From: a virus
Direction: 5' to 3' (one strand)
DNA length: 64,000 nt
Virus record (IMG/VR): IMGVR_UViG_3300020442_000016
Location: 1-64,000 of that record
In this document: positions 34,188 through 42,657 of the stretch, piece by piece
Numbering within the stretch: position 1 is the first letter of the stretch
Layout of the letters: each line of letters begins with the position of its first letter
Position numbers and translations under genes: made by a program
The notes under the pieces: generated by a model
The model's input: only the letters and a program-made list of their open reading frames with translations
What the model was told of the DNA's origin: nothing
Databases searched by the model: none

Positions 34188-34685
34188 ATGACTAAAAGAG
34201 CAATCGTTAACGGCGAAACTGGGGCACTGAGTGATATCTGTGATCCTGGGGACGAGTTTGATATCTATGCAGGACCTGATGCCACTCAGAAGTGGTGTGA
34301 TGTGCCTGATGATGCCACTTATGAGCACCAAATGATCAACGGTAAGATCTGGCACCGTAGAGATCTAGAGGATAAGCAATTCACTGCTACAACTGAGCGT
34401 GTACTTGCCTATGGTCCTATGGGTGAGCAGATGGACATGATGTATAAAGATCAACTAGACGGTGGTACCCGTTGGAAAGATCATATTGCTAAGGTTAAAG
34501 CAAACCTTGTTGCACCATCATCTGTTGATGCATATGATAATGACCCCAAAAAGGTCCAACAGTATGGTAGGATGGCATGGGAAGCATATGACGAAGCATA
34601 TGAAATGCCTGGCGATCGTATGAGAGAAGCACAGGTGAGAATGATCCGTAACTTCGCAGCACAACCAGAAGCAAACAAAGAGTAA
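34188..34685 (+). CDS. Hypothetical protein after the adhesin array
   Basis: 165 residues. Beta N-terminal half with two Cys (LSDICDPGDEFDIYAGPDAT, QKWCDVPDDATYEHQMINGK) and helical C-terminal half (MGEQMDMMYKDQLDGGTRWK, then RMREAQVRMIRNFAAQ). The MMYKDQLDGG segment is similar in spirit to phage tail proteins in which a short helix after the fibre gene acts as a chaperone. It stands between adhesins and the halogenase cassette. Function unknown. Confidence 0.55.
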   Translation: MTKRAIVNGETGALSDICDPGDEFDIYAGPDATQKWCDVPDDATYEHQMINGKIWHRRDLEDKQFTATTERVLAYGPMGEQMDMMYKDQLDGGTRWKDHIAKVKANLVAPSSVDAYDNDPKKVQQYGRMAWEAYDEAYEMPGDRMREAQVRMIRNFAAQPEANKE

Positions 34686-34701
34686 TTAGTATTATTTCGT
34701 T

Positions 34702-36303
34702 ATGAAGGTAGAGTCAATTTGTATCGTTGGCGGTGGATCTGCTGGTTGGATGTCAGCAGCACTACTCGCAAAGCAGTTTCCTGATATTGAAATTGCTCTA
34801 GTTGAATCTGATAAAAAACCCACTATTGGTGTGGGTGAAAGTACGTTGGGGCATTTCAATCGTTACCTCCTCCACATGGAGTTAGAGGATGAAGATTGGA
34901 TGCCCTATTGTAATGCAACGTATAAAACATCCATTGCATTTAGAAACTTTAAGCACGGTAAGGGTGAGAGATTCCAGTATCCGTTTGGTGGACTAGCATA
35001 TCAAGAACCATATAGGACTGACATTCAGAGATTCTATGAGTTGCAGATCCTGCATCCTGAATTATATCCTGATGATGAGTTTGCTCGCTTTTGGAATCCA
35101 TCAACATTGCTGACTGAGCAACAGAAGATTGCTAAAACAGGCATCGATGGTATGATGTGGGACCATAATAACGACAGCGCATATCATTTTGACGCTGAGT
35201 TGTTTGGTATCTATTTGAAAGAGCATCATTGTCAACGTGTCCAGCATGTGGTTGGTCATGTGGATCATGTTGTTAAGACTGAAGATGGATATATTAAAGC
35301 GATTGTAACTGCTGAGGGTAGTTACATCGAAGCGGACATGTATATTGACTGCACAGGATTTAAGTCACTACTCCTTGAAGGATTCATGGGTAGTGAGTGG
35401 GAATCATTCAAAGATGTGCTATTCAATGATAGAGCAGTAGCAACACAGATTCCATACAAGAATCGTGAAACTGAAATGGATACCTATACTGATTGTGATG
35501 CACAGTCAGCAGGGTGGGTATGGAATATCCCGTTGTGGAATCGTGTTGGCACGGGATATGTTTACTCATCTGATTACATCAATGAGTGTGAAGCAGAGCA
35601 AGAATTTAGAGAGTATTTGAGTGAGCGATATTCGCCCGAGATTGCCCAAAATGCTGAAATGCGTCACATTAAGATCAAGCATGGTAAGCATAAAGAGGCA
35701 TGGGTTAAGAATGTTGTGGGTATTGGATTGTCCTATGGTTTCCTAGAACCATTGGAATCTACTGGTCTCATGACTACACATGAGAATATTCTATTCTTTG
35801 CTAATGCACTGGGACGCCGTAATGGTCTACTGACTGATGTTGATCGTAAGTCTTTCAACTTCACAGTGGATAAGGTGCTGGAGAATATGAAACTATTCGT
35901 TGCTCAGCATTATTATCTGACACAACGTCAGGATAATAAGTATTGGCGTGATGTTACCAACATTGAGTTGGGACATGGTGAGTGGAGATTGGGCACAGAA
36001 TATTCTACGCTTCAGTCTAAGCAGGAATACTATAACCTACTTGACAGAGCAACAAATAAATTCTATGATGGTGACACCTTTGGTGGTTTGCTGTATATCT
36101 CAGCAGGTCAAGGTTACCGACCTATATCTCAGTGGGACTTCAAAGTAAGATGTAAGAATGTCCCAATGCATTATGGTCAAGTAACTAGCACTCATGAGTG
36201 GTATCAGAAGGAAAAGCAAAGACTGTTGGATATCATTGATGATATGCCTACACATTATGAATATCTAAAGGATCGTATTTATGGCGAAGAAACCGTGGAT
36301 TAG
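34702..36303 (+). CDS. Flavin-dependent halogenase (tryptophan-halogenase family, VirX1-like)
   Basis: 533 residues. FAD motif IVGGGSAGWMSA (residues 8-19), the IGVGEST loop, the WMPYCNATYKTSIAF segment with K75 equivalent to the catalytic lysine (K79) of PrnA, the halogenase signature WVWNIP (W272-P277) and the FLEPLESTGLMTT segment carrying the active-site Glu. All diagnostic residues are present, so it should be active. Needs reduced FAD, O2 and halide. Cyanophage Syn10 has a characterised member, VirX1, that iodinates varied substrates. It overlaps the next gene by 23 nt. Confidence 0.88.
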   Translation: MKVESICIVGGGSAGWMSAALLAKQFPDIEIALVESDKKPTIGVGESTLGHFNRYLLHMELEDEDWMPYCNATYKTSIAFRNFKHGKGERFQYPFGGLAYQEPYRTDIQRFYELQILHPELYPDDEFARFWNPSTLLTEQQKIAKTGIDGMMWDHNNDSAYHFDAELFGIYLKEHHCQRVQHVVGHVDHVVKTEDGYIKAIVTAEGSYIEADMYIDCTGFKSLLLEGFMGSEWESFKDVLFNDRAVATQIPYKNRETEMDTYTDCDAQSAGWVWNIPLWNRVGTGYVYSSDYINECEAEQEFREYLSERYSPEIAQNAEMRHIKIKHGKHKEAWVKNVVGIGLSYGFLEPLESTGLMTTHENILFFANALGRRNGLLTDVDRKSFNFTVDKVLENMKLFVAQHYYLTQRQDNKYWRDVTNIELGHGEWRLGTEYSTLQSKQEYYNLLDRATNKFYDGDTFGGLLYISAGQGYRPISQWDFKVRCKNVPMHYGQVTSTHEWYQKEKQRLLDIIDDMPTHYEYLKDRIYGEETVD

Positions 36304-37102
36304 ATTCTACTCAATCGAGAAGGGTTTATCACAAAGATTCCCGTGGATTGCATCGCGTAAGTTGTCGCGACCATGGAGAGTTAAAGCACAGAAAGAGTTA
36401 TCTAAGGATCCAGTTACCCGTTGTCCAGCATTAAAACTGCAACGCATGGTGCAGATGTCTAAGGTAACTAATCAACCCACTATCTTTCCAATGCATGCTG
36501 CAACTTGCCCAGCATTGACAGGTGTAATGGATAGTGGTTTTGTGATGACTGCTGCATATGATTTCGTTATCTCCATGGAAAATGGAGAAATGTTTTTCAT
36601 GTCTAAAGGTGAAAGAATTCATTTACATTCACCTGAGCAGACTGATGGTATGCGTGAGTATATTAGTGCCAAACCTATTCACCCTGTTGTAATTAAGTTA
36701 CAACAACCATGGAGAGTCCATGCACATAAAGATGTATGCTTCTTGCAGTTGCCAGTAACATATCACAAAGAGGAGCGATTCTCTGTTGCTACTGGTATTG
36801 CAGATCCTACATATTCATATGAGATCAATTTACAACTCTTTTGGCATATGCTAGAGGATGGACAATATCTCATTGAAGCGGGCACACCACTCGCACAGTG
36901 GATACCTATCCACAGAGATTATCTCAATCCGAGTAACTTCAACGTTGAGATAGAAGATGCAAATGATGACGATTATGTTGCTGAGGATTATTGGCAATAT
37001 CATATGAGAAACACGTTTGCAGAATTACAACCACTACAAGTGAGAAAGAAAATACACCAATTCATTGTCTCACTAAATAAAAACAGCAAGAGGTTTGAGT
37101 AA
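36281..37102 (+). CDS. Conserved protein of halogenase cassette, cupin-like core
   Basis: 273 residues. Beta-rich with FVISMENGEMFFMSKGERIH, PVVIKLQQPWRVHAHKDVCF, NLQLFWHMLEDGQYLIEAGT and PLAQWIPIHRDYLNP. Strands alternate in a way that suggests a double-stranded beta-helix, with His residues in HLHS and RVHAHK. I cannot name the family. Start overlap with the halogenase gene suggests common expression. Could be a further oxygenase or a structural partner. Confidence 0.58.
   Translation: MAKKPWIRFYSIEKGLSQRFPWIASRKLSRPWRVKAQKELSKDPVTRCPALKLQRMVQMSKVTNQPTIFPMHAATCPALTGVMDSGFVMTAAYDFVISMENGEMFFMSKGERIHLHSPEQTDGMREYISAKPIHPVVIKLQQPWRVHAHKDVCFLQLPVTYHKEERFSVATGIADPTYSYEINLQLFWHMLEDGQYLIEAGTPLAQWIPIHRDYLNPSNFNVEIEDANDDDYVAEDYWQYHMRNTFAELQPLQVRKKIHQFIVSLNKNSKRFE
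37074..37079 (+). promoter_or_regulatory. Late-promoter-like TAAATA box inside a gene end
   Basis: ACTAAATAAAAAC lies within the last codons of the preceding gene, 25 nt before the next start. Confidence 0.35.
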
Positions 37103-37104
37103 TC

Positions 37105-37554
37105 ATGTCTGACAACACTTTGGGTAACCTTGAATCGACATCGCGTAATGTCAAGGAAATCACAGAATATGACATCGACAAGGTGGCAGGAGTTGAGACC
37201 ACCGAAGAAGTCAGGGAAAAACTTGAAGCAACTAAAATTGAACCAGGAGTGCTAATCTCCTATGATCAACTGGTTGTTAATTTCCTACAACAATATGAAG
37301 ATGCTAAAGAGGATCTTCTCAAGATGCAGTCTGCACTTGATAACCTGCACTACACATCTACAGTGACTAAGATTTCACTGAAAGAGATGCAGGATAAGAA
37401 AGATTTTATGCATCAACTCCACGGTGCTATTGAAGCGCTGTATCTTTATCAGAAGCATGTTGATCCCAACGTGACTGATAAACCATGGACATTTGAAGAC
37501 CCTGAATATGATGAAACCACAATCACTGCCGACCCCACCACACAGGAAGGTTGA
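37105..37554 (+). CDS. Helical hypothetical protein
   Basis: 149 residues, acidic, mainly helical with a coiled-coil stretch (FLQQYEDAKEDLLKMQSALD, then KEMQDKKDFMHQLHGAIEAL). The C-terminus is disordered and Thr/Pro/Asp-rich (TTITADPTTQEG). It overlaps the start of the following oxygenase by about 60 nt in a different frame. Could be a virion-associated chaperone, but no family recognised. Confidence 0.58.
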   Translation: MSDNTLGNLESTSRNVKEITEYDIDKVAGVETTEEVREKLEATKIEPGVLISYDQLVVNFLQQYEDAKEDLLKMQSALDNLHYTSTVTKISLKEMQDKKDFMHQLHGAIEALYLYQKHVDPNVTDKPWTFEDPEYDETTITADPTTQEG

Positions 37555-38164
37555 TCTACTATTTCCCACACCATTATGGACATTTGATGGGTGTGGGTTA
37601 GATACAAAAGAAATTACAGATTTCTGTTATGTAATTAAGGACGAAGGTCCTGGTAGAAAGGTAAGTAATATCGGTGACAATGCATATCAGTCACTAGATT
37701 TTATGCCCTCCATCCTACCCCGTACGCCCCTGTATGCCCTCTATAATAAGATTATGGAGTGTGCATACTCTGCTGCCGATGAATGGGGTTTCCAAGGGTA
37801 TAAACTAGACATGGGTAATCTCTGGATTAATATCAATGGGAGAGCAGCATCTAACATGGTGCACACTCATCCTGGTTGTATATTGTCTGGAGTTTATTAT
37901 GCTAAACTACCAGCATGTTGTGAGGGTAGTCTCGTGTTGTGTGATACCTATGAGAGACAACACATGAAACAGTATTGGGCGGATAAAGGTAATATCAATA
38001 AGTATGATGATCTGAATAAGGATGAGCACACTGTTTATCCTAAGGAAGATAGTATGCATATCTTTCCTGCATGGGTGCCACATTATGTGGATCCAAATAT
38101 GAATCCTGATGGTGATGATCGTATTAGTCTCAGTTTCAACCTCAGAGTGAGGCAGTTTCGATGA
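37493..38164 (+). CDS. Putative 2OG-Fe(II) oxygenase (HxH type)
   Basis: 223 residues at most; starts at 37508 or 37511 are equally possible, because the true first strand is VDLLFPTPLWTFDG. Iron motif NMVHTHPGCILSGVYYAK (HTH), distal His in FPAWVPHYVDPN and 2OG Arg in DDRISLSFNLRV: a clear 2OG-FeII_Oxy_5 pattern. Overlaps the next oxygenase by 4 nt. Confidence 0.75.
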   Translation: MKTLNMMKPQSLPTPPHRKVDLLFPTPLWTFDGCGLDTKEITDFCYVIKDEGPGRKVSNIGDNAYQSLDFMPSILPRTPLYALYNKIMECAYSAADEWGFQGYKLDMGNLWININGRAASNMVHTHPGCILSGVYYAKLPACCEGSLVLCDTYERQHMKQYWADKGNINKYDDLNKDEHTVYPKEDSMHIFPAWVPHYVDPNMNPDGDDRISLSFNLRVRQFR

Positions 38165-38832
38165 ATTATATCCAGTTGGATGATGTTGTAGCACCGACAT
38201 CTTACTCACGACTCCATGCACTTGTTACAGGTGTAGAATTTCCATGGTTTTTTCATGCTAAGGATGTAACTTATCAGACTAATGGTGAATTTACATTTGG
38301 TGGACAAGATCTATTCGAACCTCCCAAAGAGTATAGATTGCCTGGTTTTTTTCATGCTGTTATTAAGACTGATCAAGGTCCAGTTTCGCCCTACTTTGCC
38401 CTAATTGAAACAGCAGTGCTCAATTCTATTCAAGATAGATTGGGTGTTGAATGTCAATTCTTCCGTGCAATTTGGAGATTGACATTAAATGCTGGTGACA
38501 GAGATGGACACACCACAGCACATGTTGATCATGATGATGATCACTACACTGCAATATATTATTTGAATGATTGCTCAGGTGATACTGTATTGTTTGATCA
38601 ATACGATGACCCTAAAGACTTCGATGGTAATGTAAGTGAGCGATGGTTAAAAGGTAGGAAACAACCTTATACTATTAACAGGAGACAGACACCTAAAGCA
38701 AATAGTGCTATTATATTTGATGGTCATCAATATCATGCTGGCACACCTCCACAGGGTGACGATGCATGGAGAATAGTGTTAAACATAAACTTTAAGACAC
38801 ATGAGCATATCTTTCCTGCCACATCAACTTAG
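38161..38832 (+). CDS. Putative 2OG-Fe(II) oxygenase (HxD, P4H-like)
   Basis: 223 residues. Iron motif TAHVDHDDDHYTAIYYLN (HxD), distal His in FDGHQYHAGTPP and 2OG Arg in AWRIVLNINF. The strand FRAIWRLTLNAGDRDGH before the iron site is typical of phage P4H-like enzymes. Its 3' end overlaps the JmjC-like gene by 32 nt. Confidence 0.78.
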   Translation: MNYIQLDDVVAPTSYSRLHALVTGVEFPWFFHAKDVTYQTNGEFTFGGQDLFEPPKEYRLPGFFHAVIKTDQGPVSPYFALIETAVLNSIQDRLGVECQFFRAIWRLTLNAGDRDGHTTAHVDHDDDHYTAIYYLNDCSGDTVLFDQYDDPKDFDGNVSERWLKGRKQPYTINRRQTPKANSAIIFDGHQYHAGTPPQGDDAWRIVLNINFKTHEHIFPATST

Positions 38833-39499
38833 AGACACTAAAGAGTGGGATGTCGATGACAAACCACACATGTGGGAGGGCATCGCTAAAGATATTAGTG
38901 ATGTTTTATCATGGGATAAAGTAGAGTATTGTCTCAACAATCCTCAATTCTTCCGTGTCAATCTACCTCATAATAATATCCCTCATTATTATAGAAACTG
39001 GGGAGACAAAGAAGTACCTGATCCCAAAGATATATTTGAAGCAGTTAACAATGGTAGGACATTTATCATTGAAAACTATTCATGGTGTGATAAGACTAGC
39101 AGACAATTAATGGATGCATTTGAATCAGTGTTTCCATCATGTCAGGGTGAAATGCATGTGTATGGTGGCACATCAACTCATCAAAGTTTCCCTATTCATC
39201 AAGACTTAGCGAATAACTTTATTATTCAGTGTGAAGGTGAAACTCACTGGACTGTATATAATGATAGGGCAAGCAATCTACTCTCACATCGTGAGACTAT
39301 GGATGCAAAACTCAGTGAAAATTTGCTCAACGTTGCCATCGATTGCACTCTTAAAAAAGGTGATGTGCTCTACATCCCTGCTAGATGTTATCATCGAGCA
39401 CAACCAGACTCGCGTCGTCTCTCACTCAGTGTCCCGATGATGCATTTATGTCAATCAAAACCATACGATAGAAAGTATTATGAATTACGAAAGACTTAA
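38801..39499 (+). CDS. JmjC/cupin-type hydroxylase
   Basis: 232 residues. STHQSFPIHQDLANNFIIQC has the HxD iron motif (HQD), CEGETHWTVYND is the strand after it, and KGDVLYIPARCYHRAQPDSR has the distal His in the GDVLYIP-x-x-x-H pattern that is diagnostic of JmjC-type ribosomal oxygenases and FIH-like hydroxylases. These usually hydroxylate protein side chains (His, Arg, Asn). The start could be 5-10 residues further in. A protein substrate from the virion would fit its place beside the adhesins. Confidence 0.78.
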   Translation: MSISFLPHQLRDTKEWDVDDKPHMWEGIAKDISDVLSWDKVEYCLNNPQFFRVNLPHNNIPHYYRNWGDKEVPDPKDIFEAVNNGRTFIIENYSWCDKTSRQLMDAFESVFPSCQGEMHVYGGTSTHQSFPIHQDLANNFIIQCEGETHWTVYNDRASNLLSHRETMDAKLSENLLNVAIDCTLKKGDVLYIPARCYHRAQPDSRRLSLSVPMMHLCQSKPYDRKYYELRKT

Positions 39500-40124
39500 T
39501 CCCTATGCATATGTGTTTAAGTCTAAAAGTACGATCGACTTTGAGACTGTTAAACCTAGAGTATTAGCATACCTAGATTATGCAAACACACAGCATCAAA
39601 CATCACTAGAGAAAGATGGCGGTCGATCTTCAGTGCACTTGAGTGTGACTGACCCTCCACATGCTTGGGATGAATTCACACCTTTTAGAGAAAAGATGTT
39701 TGAAGTGTGTGATGAAGTATGGAAGGAATGGAAGTTACAACCGTGTATCAAACAAGTAAAGGGATCATGGATTAATGAGCATCCACAGGGTGCATGGACT
39801 GATTCACATCATCACCACGGATGTCATTTAGTGGTGTCATGGTATATGAAACAACCTAAAAATAGTGGTCGGTTAATGATACAAAACCCACTCACACCAT
39901 ACAAGATGAGCGAACCTACTGATGTTTTGTATGATGCTATGGGTATGGATTGGATCCCCATTGATACTGAAGAAGGTGACTTCTTAGTATTTCCAGGTTG
40001 GTTAAAGCATAAAACAGAAACCAACAATTCCTCAGAAATGCGTTATATTATGAGTGTCAACATAAGTGCATATCGCTTTTATGGTGAAAATGAAATGCCA
40101 TTTCAACACAATAGAGTGACATAA
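39480..40124 (+). CDS. Putative 2OG-Fe(II) oxygenase (HxH type)
   Basis: 214 residues. Motif WINEHPQGAWTDSHHHHGCH then VVSWYMKQP; EGDFLVFPGWLKHKTETN has the distal His and SEMRYIMSVNISAY the 2OG Arg. It belongs with the HTH-type enzymes by layout; the exact iron ligands within SHHHHGCH cannot be fixed by eye. It closes the cassette, and a TAAATA box follows. Confidence 0.72.
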   Translation: MNYERLNPYAYVFKSKSTIDFETVKPRVLAYLDYANTQHQTSLEKDGGRSSVHLSVTDPPHAWDEFTPFREKMFEVCDEVWKEWKLQPCIKQVKGSWINEHPQGAWTDSHHHHGCHLVVSWYMKQPKNSGRLMIQNPLTPYKMSEPTDVLYDAMGMDWIPIDTEEGDFLVFPGWLKHKTETNNSSEMRYIMSVNISAYRFYGENEMPFQHNRVT

Positions 40125-40150
40125 CGTTGACGATACCACCAAAACCCGCT

Positions 40151-40156
40151 TAAATA
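40151..40156 (+). promoter_or_regulatory. Late-promoter-like TAAATA box
   Basis: GCTTAAATAGTAATG in the gap after the last cassette gene, 27 nt before the next likely start at 40184. Confidence 0.4.
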
Positions 40157-40183
40157 GTAATGCCACGTTGCAAAGAGGGAGGC

Positions 40184-40348
40184 ATGTCCATTTGGAAAAC
40201 TCAGATCCTCGCTAATAGCGAGAAATCTCTCGTTAAACATGCATTGTTTTTATATCAAAAGCAAATGTATGACAAAATCGGAGAGTTATCACCTGCACAG
40301 AGGGTAACACTCCAATCTATCGTCGAAAAGTTATCCTTAACCACATGA
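40184..40348 (+). CDS. Small conserved hypothetical protein
   Basis: 54 residues from the ATG at 40184, preceded by gagggaggc, a strong Shine-Dalgarno; an in-frame ATG at 40160 is less well placed. Helical (MSIWKTQILANSEKSLVKHA, then LYQKQMYDKIGELSPAQRVT). Overlaps the next gene by 4 nt. Function unknown. Confidence 0.6.
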   Translation: MSIWKTQILANSEKSLVKHALFLYQKQMYDKIGELSPAQRVTLQSIVEKLSLTT

Positions 40349-40674
40349 CCACACCATTACTGATAGGGGAATCAGTCCCCAAAGAAGTAAAAAACATCCT
40401 CAAATCTCTTGAGGTAGGACAAAGAGCACGGATTGGATCTGTTGAAGGTTTTATTGAATTCGTCAGTGATGAATACATTACTGTATGTGTTTCAACTAAA
40501 CCCAATCCCGAAGGATCTAGACAACCAATGAATAAATGTTGTGTTTGTGTTTATCCATATCAATGGGACGATCTAGAAATAGAAGACGAGCACTTCTATG
40601 ACCACAAAGCATTCAGGGGCAAAACTAATGACCATCCTGGAAATGAAATGCTACCTGACATAGACGATAGGTAA
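40345..40674 (+). CDS. Conserved cyanophage hypothetical protein
   Basis: 109 residues. A beta-rich core (GQRARIGSVEGFIEFVSDEY, ITVCVSTKPNPEGSRQ) followed by CCVCVYPYQWDDLEIEDEHF. Two or three Cys in the KCCVCVYP segment. It is the last gene before a strong terminator. The IGSVEGFIEFVSDEYITVCV strand pattern suggests an SH3-like barrel, but this is tentative. Confidence 0.6.
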   Translation: MTTPLLIGESVPKEVKNILKSLEVGQRARIGSVEGFIEFVSDEYITVCVSTKPNPEGSRQPMNKCCVCVYPYQWDDLEIEDEHFYDHKAFRGKTNDHPGNEMLPDIDDR

Positions 40675-40682
40675 ACTGTCAC

Positions 40683-40708
40683 AGGGGGTTGAGACACCCC
40701 CTTTTTTT
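40683..40708 (+). terminator. Rho-independent terminator upstream of uvsW
   Basis: Perfect 7-bp stem AGGGGGT / ACCCCCT with loop TGAGAC, followed by seven T. Confidence 0.8.
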
Positions 40709-40717
40709 GTGTATAAT
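40689..40717 (+). promoter_or_regulatory. Sigma70-type promoter of uvsW inside the terminator
   Basis: TTGAGA (40689-40694) in the terminator loop, 17-nt spacer, TATAAT (40712-40717). This is five of six and six of six consensus matches at the ideal spacing. Confidence 0.7.
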
Positions 40718-40739
40718 AGGTGCAACGACACGAAAAGCA

Positions 40740-41978
40740 TTGATCACTCTCCGTCCCCACCAGTCACGAGCACTCGACGCTATGAGTGCCACTGGTCACG
40801 GTCAGGTGATCGTCCCGACTGGTGGTGGTAAAACCATCATCATGATCGAGCACGCTAAGCACCTGCTCAACGAAGGTCCTAAGACCATTGTTGTGGTTGC
40901 ACCTCGCATTCTTCTTGCTAATCAACTTAGCGAAGAATTCATGCAGTTTATCCCTGCAACATGGACACACGTTGCACACTGCCACAGTGGTGAAACTCAT
41001 CATTTCTCTACAACTAAGAGCGACAAACTTGCTCTCTTCAATAATACTGCACGAGCAGCAAATGAGTCTTGCATTATCTTCACGACGTATCATTCTTTGC
41101 GTCGTGTTGTAGATAGTGGCATCGATGTAGATGCTATTTACTTCGATGAAGCACACAATGCTTGCACTAAGCACTTCTTCGTAAGTGTTGCTGCTATGTC
41201 ATTCAGTGCAGATAAGAAGTATTTCTTCACTGCTACACCTCGTGTCAGCAATAAGCATGACCGTGGTATGAATAACCGTGAGATCTTCGGTCCAGTGATT
41301 GAGAATGTCCCTGCACCCGAGTTGATCAAAGGCGGTCACATTCTTCGTCCTACTATTGTCCCTTTCGAGACTGATTACACAGTAGACAAGAAACAACCCC
41401 ATCTGGTCCACTCTACTACAGTGCAGGATATCATCGACAACCTCGATGAATCACATGCTGCTAAAGTGTTGGTTGCCGTGCCATCTTCTCGTGTGCTTGG
41501 CAACATCCTCGGACATACTGATCTACTCTTTCAACTGAAAGATCGTGGTTATGATGTCCTCCACGTTACCTCTAAATTTGGAGCATATGTCAACGACCAA
41601 AAAGTCAACCGTGAAAAGTTTTTTGAAACCCTCAATGCGTGGGGTAAAGAAGATGACAGAAAATTCGTCATCTTTCATTACAGCATCCTTTCGGAAGGTA
41701 TCAACGTTGCTGGTCTCACTCACACGATTCTCTTGCGAAATCTTAACGTCGTCGAGATGGCACAAACTATCGGAAGGGTTATCCGACTTGATAAGCGCGA
41801 TGCCGCTGGTATTGCGAGCGGTGATATTTCTCCTTGCTCTTGGAGTTGCTATCACAAACCCACTGGTTACGTTAGTGTGCCTGTCCATAGCAATCATGGT
41901 GCCGCAGTTATCAAAAGACTGCAAAGGGTGACTGATGAGATCTTTGTGAAGGGCGTCCCTGCTACTGCCCTCGTGTGA
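40740..41978 (+). CDS. uvsW: UvsW-type DEAH helicase
   Basis: 412 residues from a TTG at 40740 (MITLRPHQSRALDAM). The frame is open further upstream to 40689, but that lies in the terminator and before the promoter -10, so a start there is unlikely. Walker A PTGGGKT (K31), DEAH (D136-H139), TATPR (motif III-like) and GRVIRL (motif VI) are present. T4 UvsW (587 aa) unwinds R-loops and branched DNA and helps switch from origin- to recombination-driven replication. It is shorter than the T4 protein, lacking its N-terminal extension. Confidence 0.85.
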   Translation: MITLRPHQSRALDAMSATGHGQVIVPTGGGKTIIMIEHAKHLLNEGPKTIVVVAPRILLANQLSEEFMQFIPATWTHVAHCHSGETHHFSTTKSDKLALFNNTARAANESCIIFTTYHSLRRVVDSGIDVDAIYFDEAHNACTKHFFVSVAAMSFSADKKYFFTATPRVSNKHDRGMNNREIFGPVIENVPAPELIKGGHILRPTIVPFETDYTVDKKQPHLVHSTTVQDIIDNLDESHAAKVLVAVPSSRVLGNILGHTDLLFQLKDRGYDVLHVTSKFGAYVNDQKVNREKFFETLNAWGKEDDRKFVIFHYSILSEGINVAGLTHTILLRNLNVVEMAQTIGRVIRLDKRDAAGIASGDISPCSWSCYHKPTGYVSVPVHSNHGAAVIKRLQRVTDEIFVKGVPATALV

Positions 41979-41987
41979 CAATCTACA

Positions 41988-42019
41988 AGGTGCACACTAA
42001 TTGTTGTGCACCTATTTTT
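41988..42019 (+). terminator. Rho-independent terminator after uvsW
   Basis: Perfect 9-bp stem AGGTGCACA / TGTGCACCT (41988-41996 / 42005-42013) with an 8-nt loop, followed by ATTTTTC. Confidence 0.75.
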
Positions 42020-42026
42020 CTTGGGT

Positions 42027-42032
42027 TATATT
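42027..42032 (+). promoter_or_regulatory. -10-like element before the restriction-modification pair
   Basis: TATATT, directly after the uvsW terminator, with an A/C-rich 22-nt leader (acataacacacaaggcac) to the start at 42055. No clear -35. Confidence 0.4.
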
Positions 42033-42054
42033 ATATACATAACACACAAGGCAC

Positions 42055-42657
42055 ATGACTAACACACAACTCTCCGACGCTCTCTTCAGAATCATCCCTA
42101 AAGCAGTCAACCTTACCACACAGCGTGTTTCTAAAATGCTTGCTATTGGTAGTGGTGGCACAAAACCTGACCTTGATTCATTCTTCGGTGAAGATAACAC
42201 AGTTGACAAGACTAAGTTTCTTGCTAACATCTTCAATCCTGCACTTGAGAATGCAGCACAAGAGTTAGGTGTTGATTACATTACTGAGGAAACTGTTGGA
42301 TATGATGCTATACTATTAGGAGAGGAGATTGAGAATAAGATGTCTCTAGGATCTAGCACATCTTCATTCGCTACTGGTAACAACCACAGCAAGACTAAAG
42401 TTGATAAGATCTTTTGTGTGAAACTCACACAGGATGGTAACAACTTCCCTCAGATCTTCGCTTGCATTGTTGACCTATCTCTCGCACAAAATCCTAAGAC
42501 AGGATGGACAGATTCAGTTACTAAGACTGGTAAGAATAACAATGGATTCTCAACTCTCAGAGTCCACAATGAGGATCTAATCTGCATCACTCCGATCTAT
42601 GGTAAAGTAAGAAGGACTCAGAAATTCATTCACACTGTATATGAAACTATCTCTTGA
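42055..42657 (+). CDS. Candidate type II restriction endonuclease (PD-(D/E)XK)
   Basis: 200 residues. The segment VGYDAILLGEEIENKMSLG holds D84 and E93-N94-K95, which fits the D...E-x-K active site of PD-(D/E)XK endonucleases. It is followed by SSFATGNNHSKTKVDKIFCV, similar in style to type II enzymes. The gene overlaps a DNA methyltransferase gene by 17 nt, a typical restriction-modification arrangement. I do not recognise a specific enzyme or target. It could instead be a nuclease against host DNA. Confidence 0.5.
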   Translation: MTNTQLSDALFRIIPKAVNLTTQRVSKMLAIGSGGTKPDLDSFFGEDNTVDKTKFLANIFNPALENAAQELGVDYITEETVGYDAILLGEEIENKMSLGSSTSSFATGNNHSKTKVDKIFCVKLTQDGNNFPQIFACIVDLSLAQNPKTGWTDSVTKTGKNNNGFSTLRVHNEDLICITPIYGKVRRTQKFIHTVYETIS

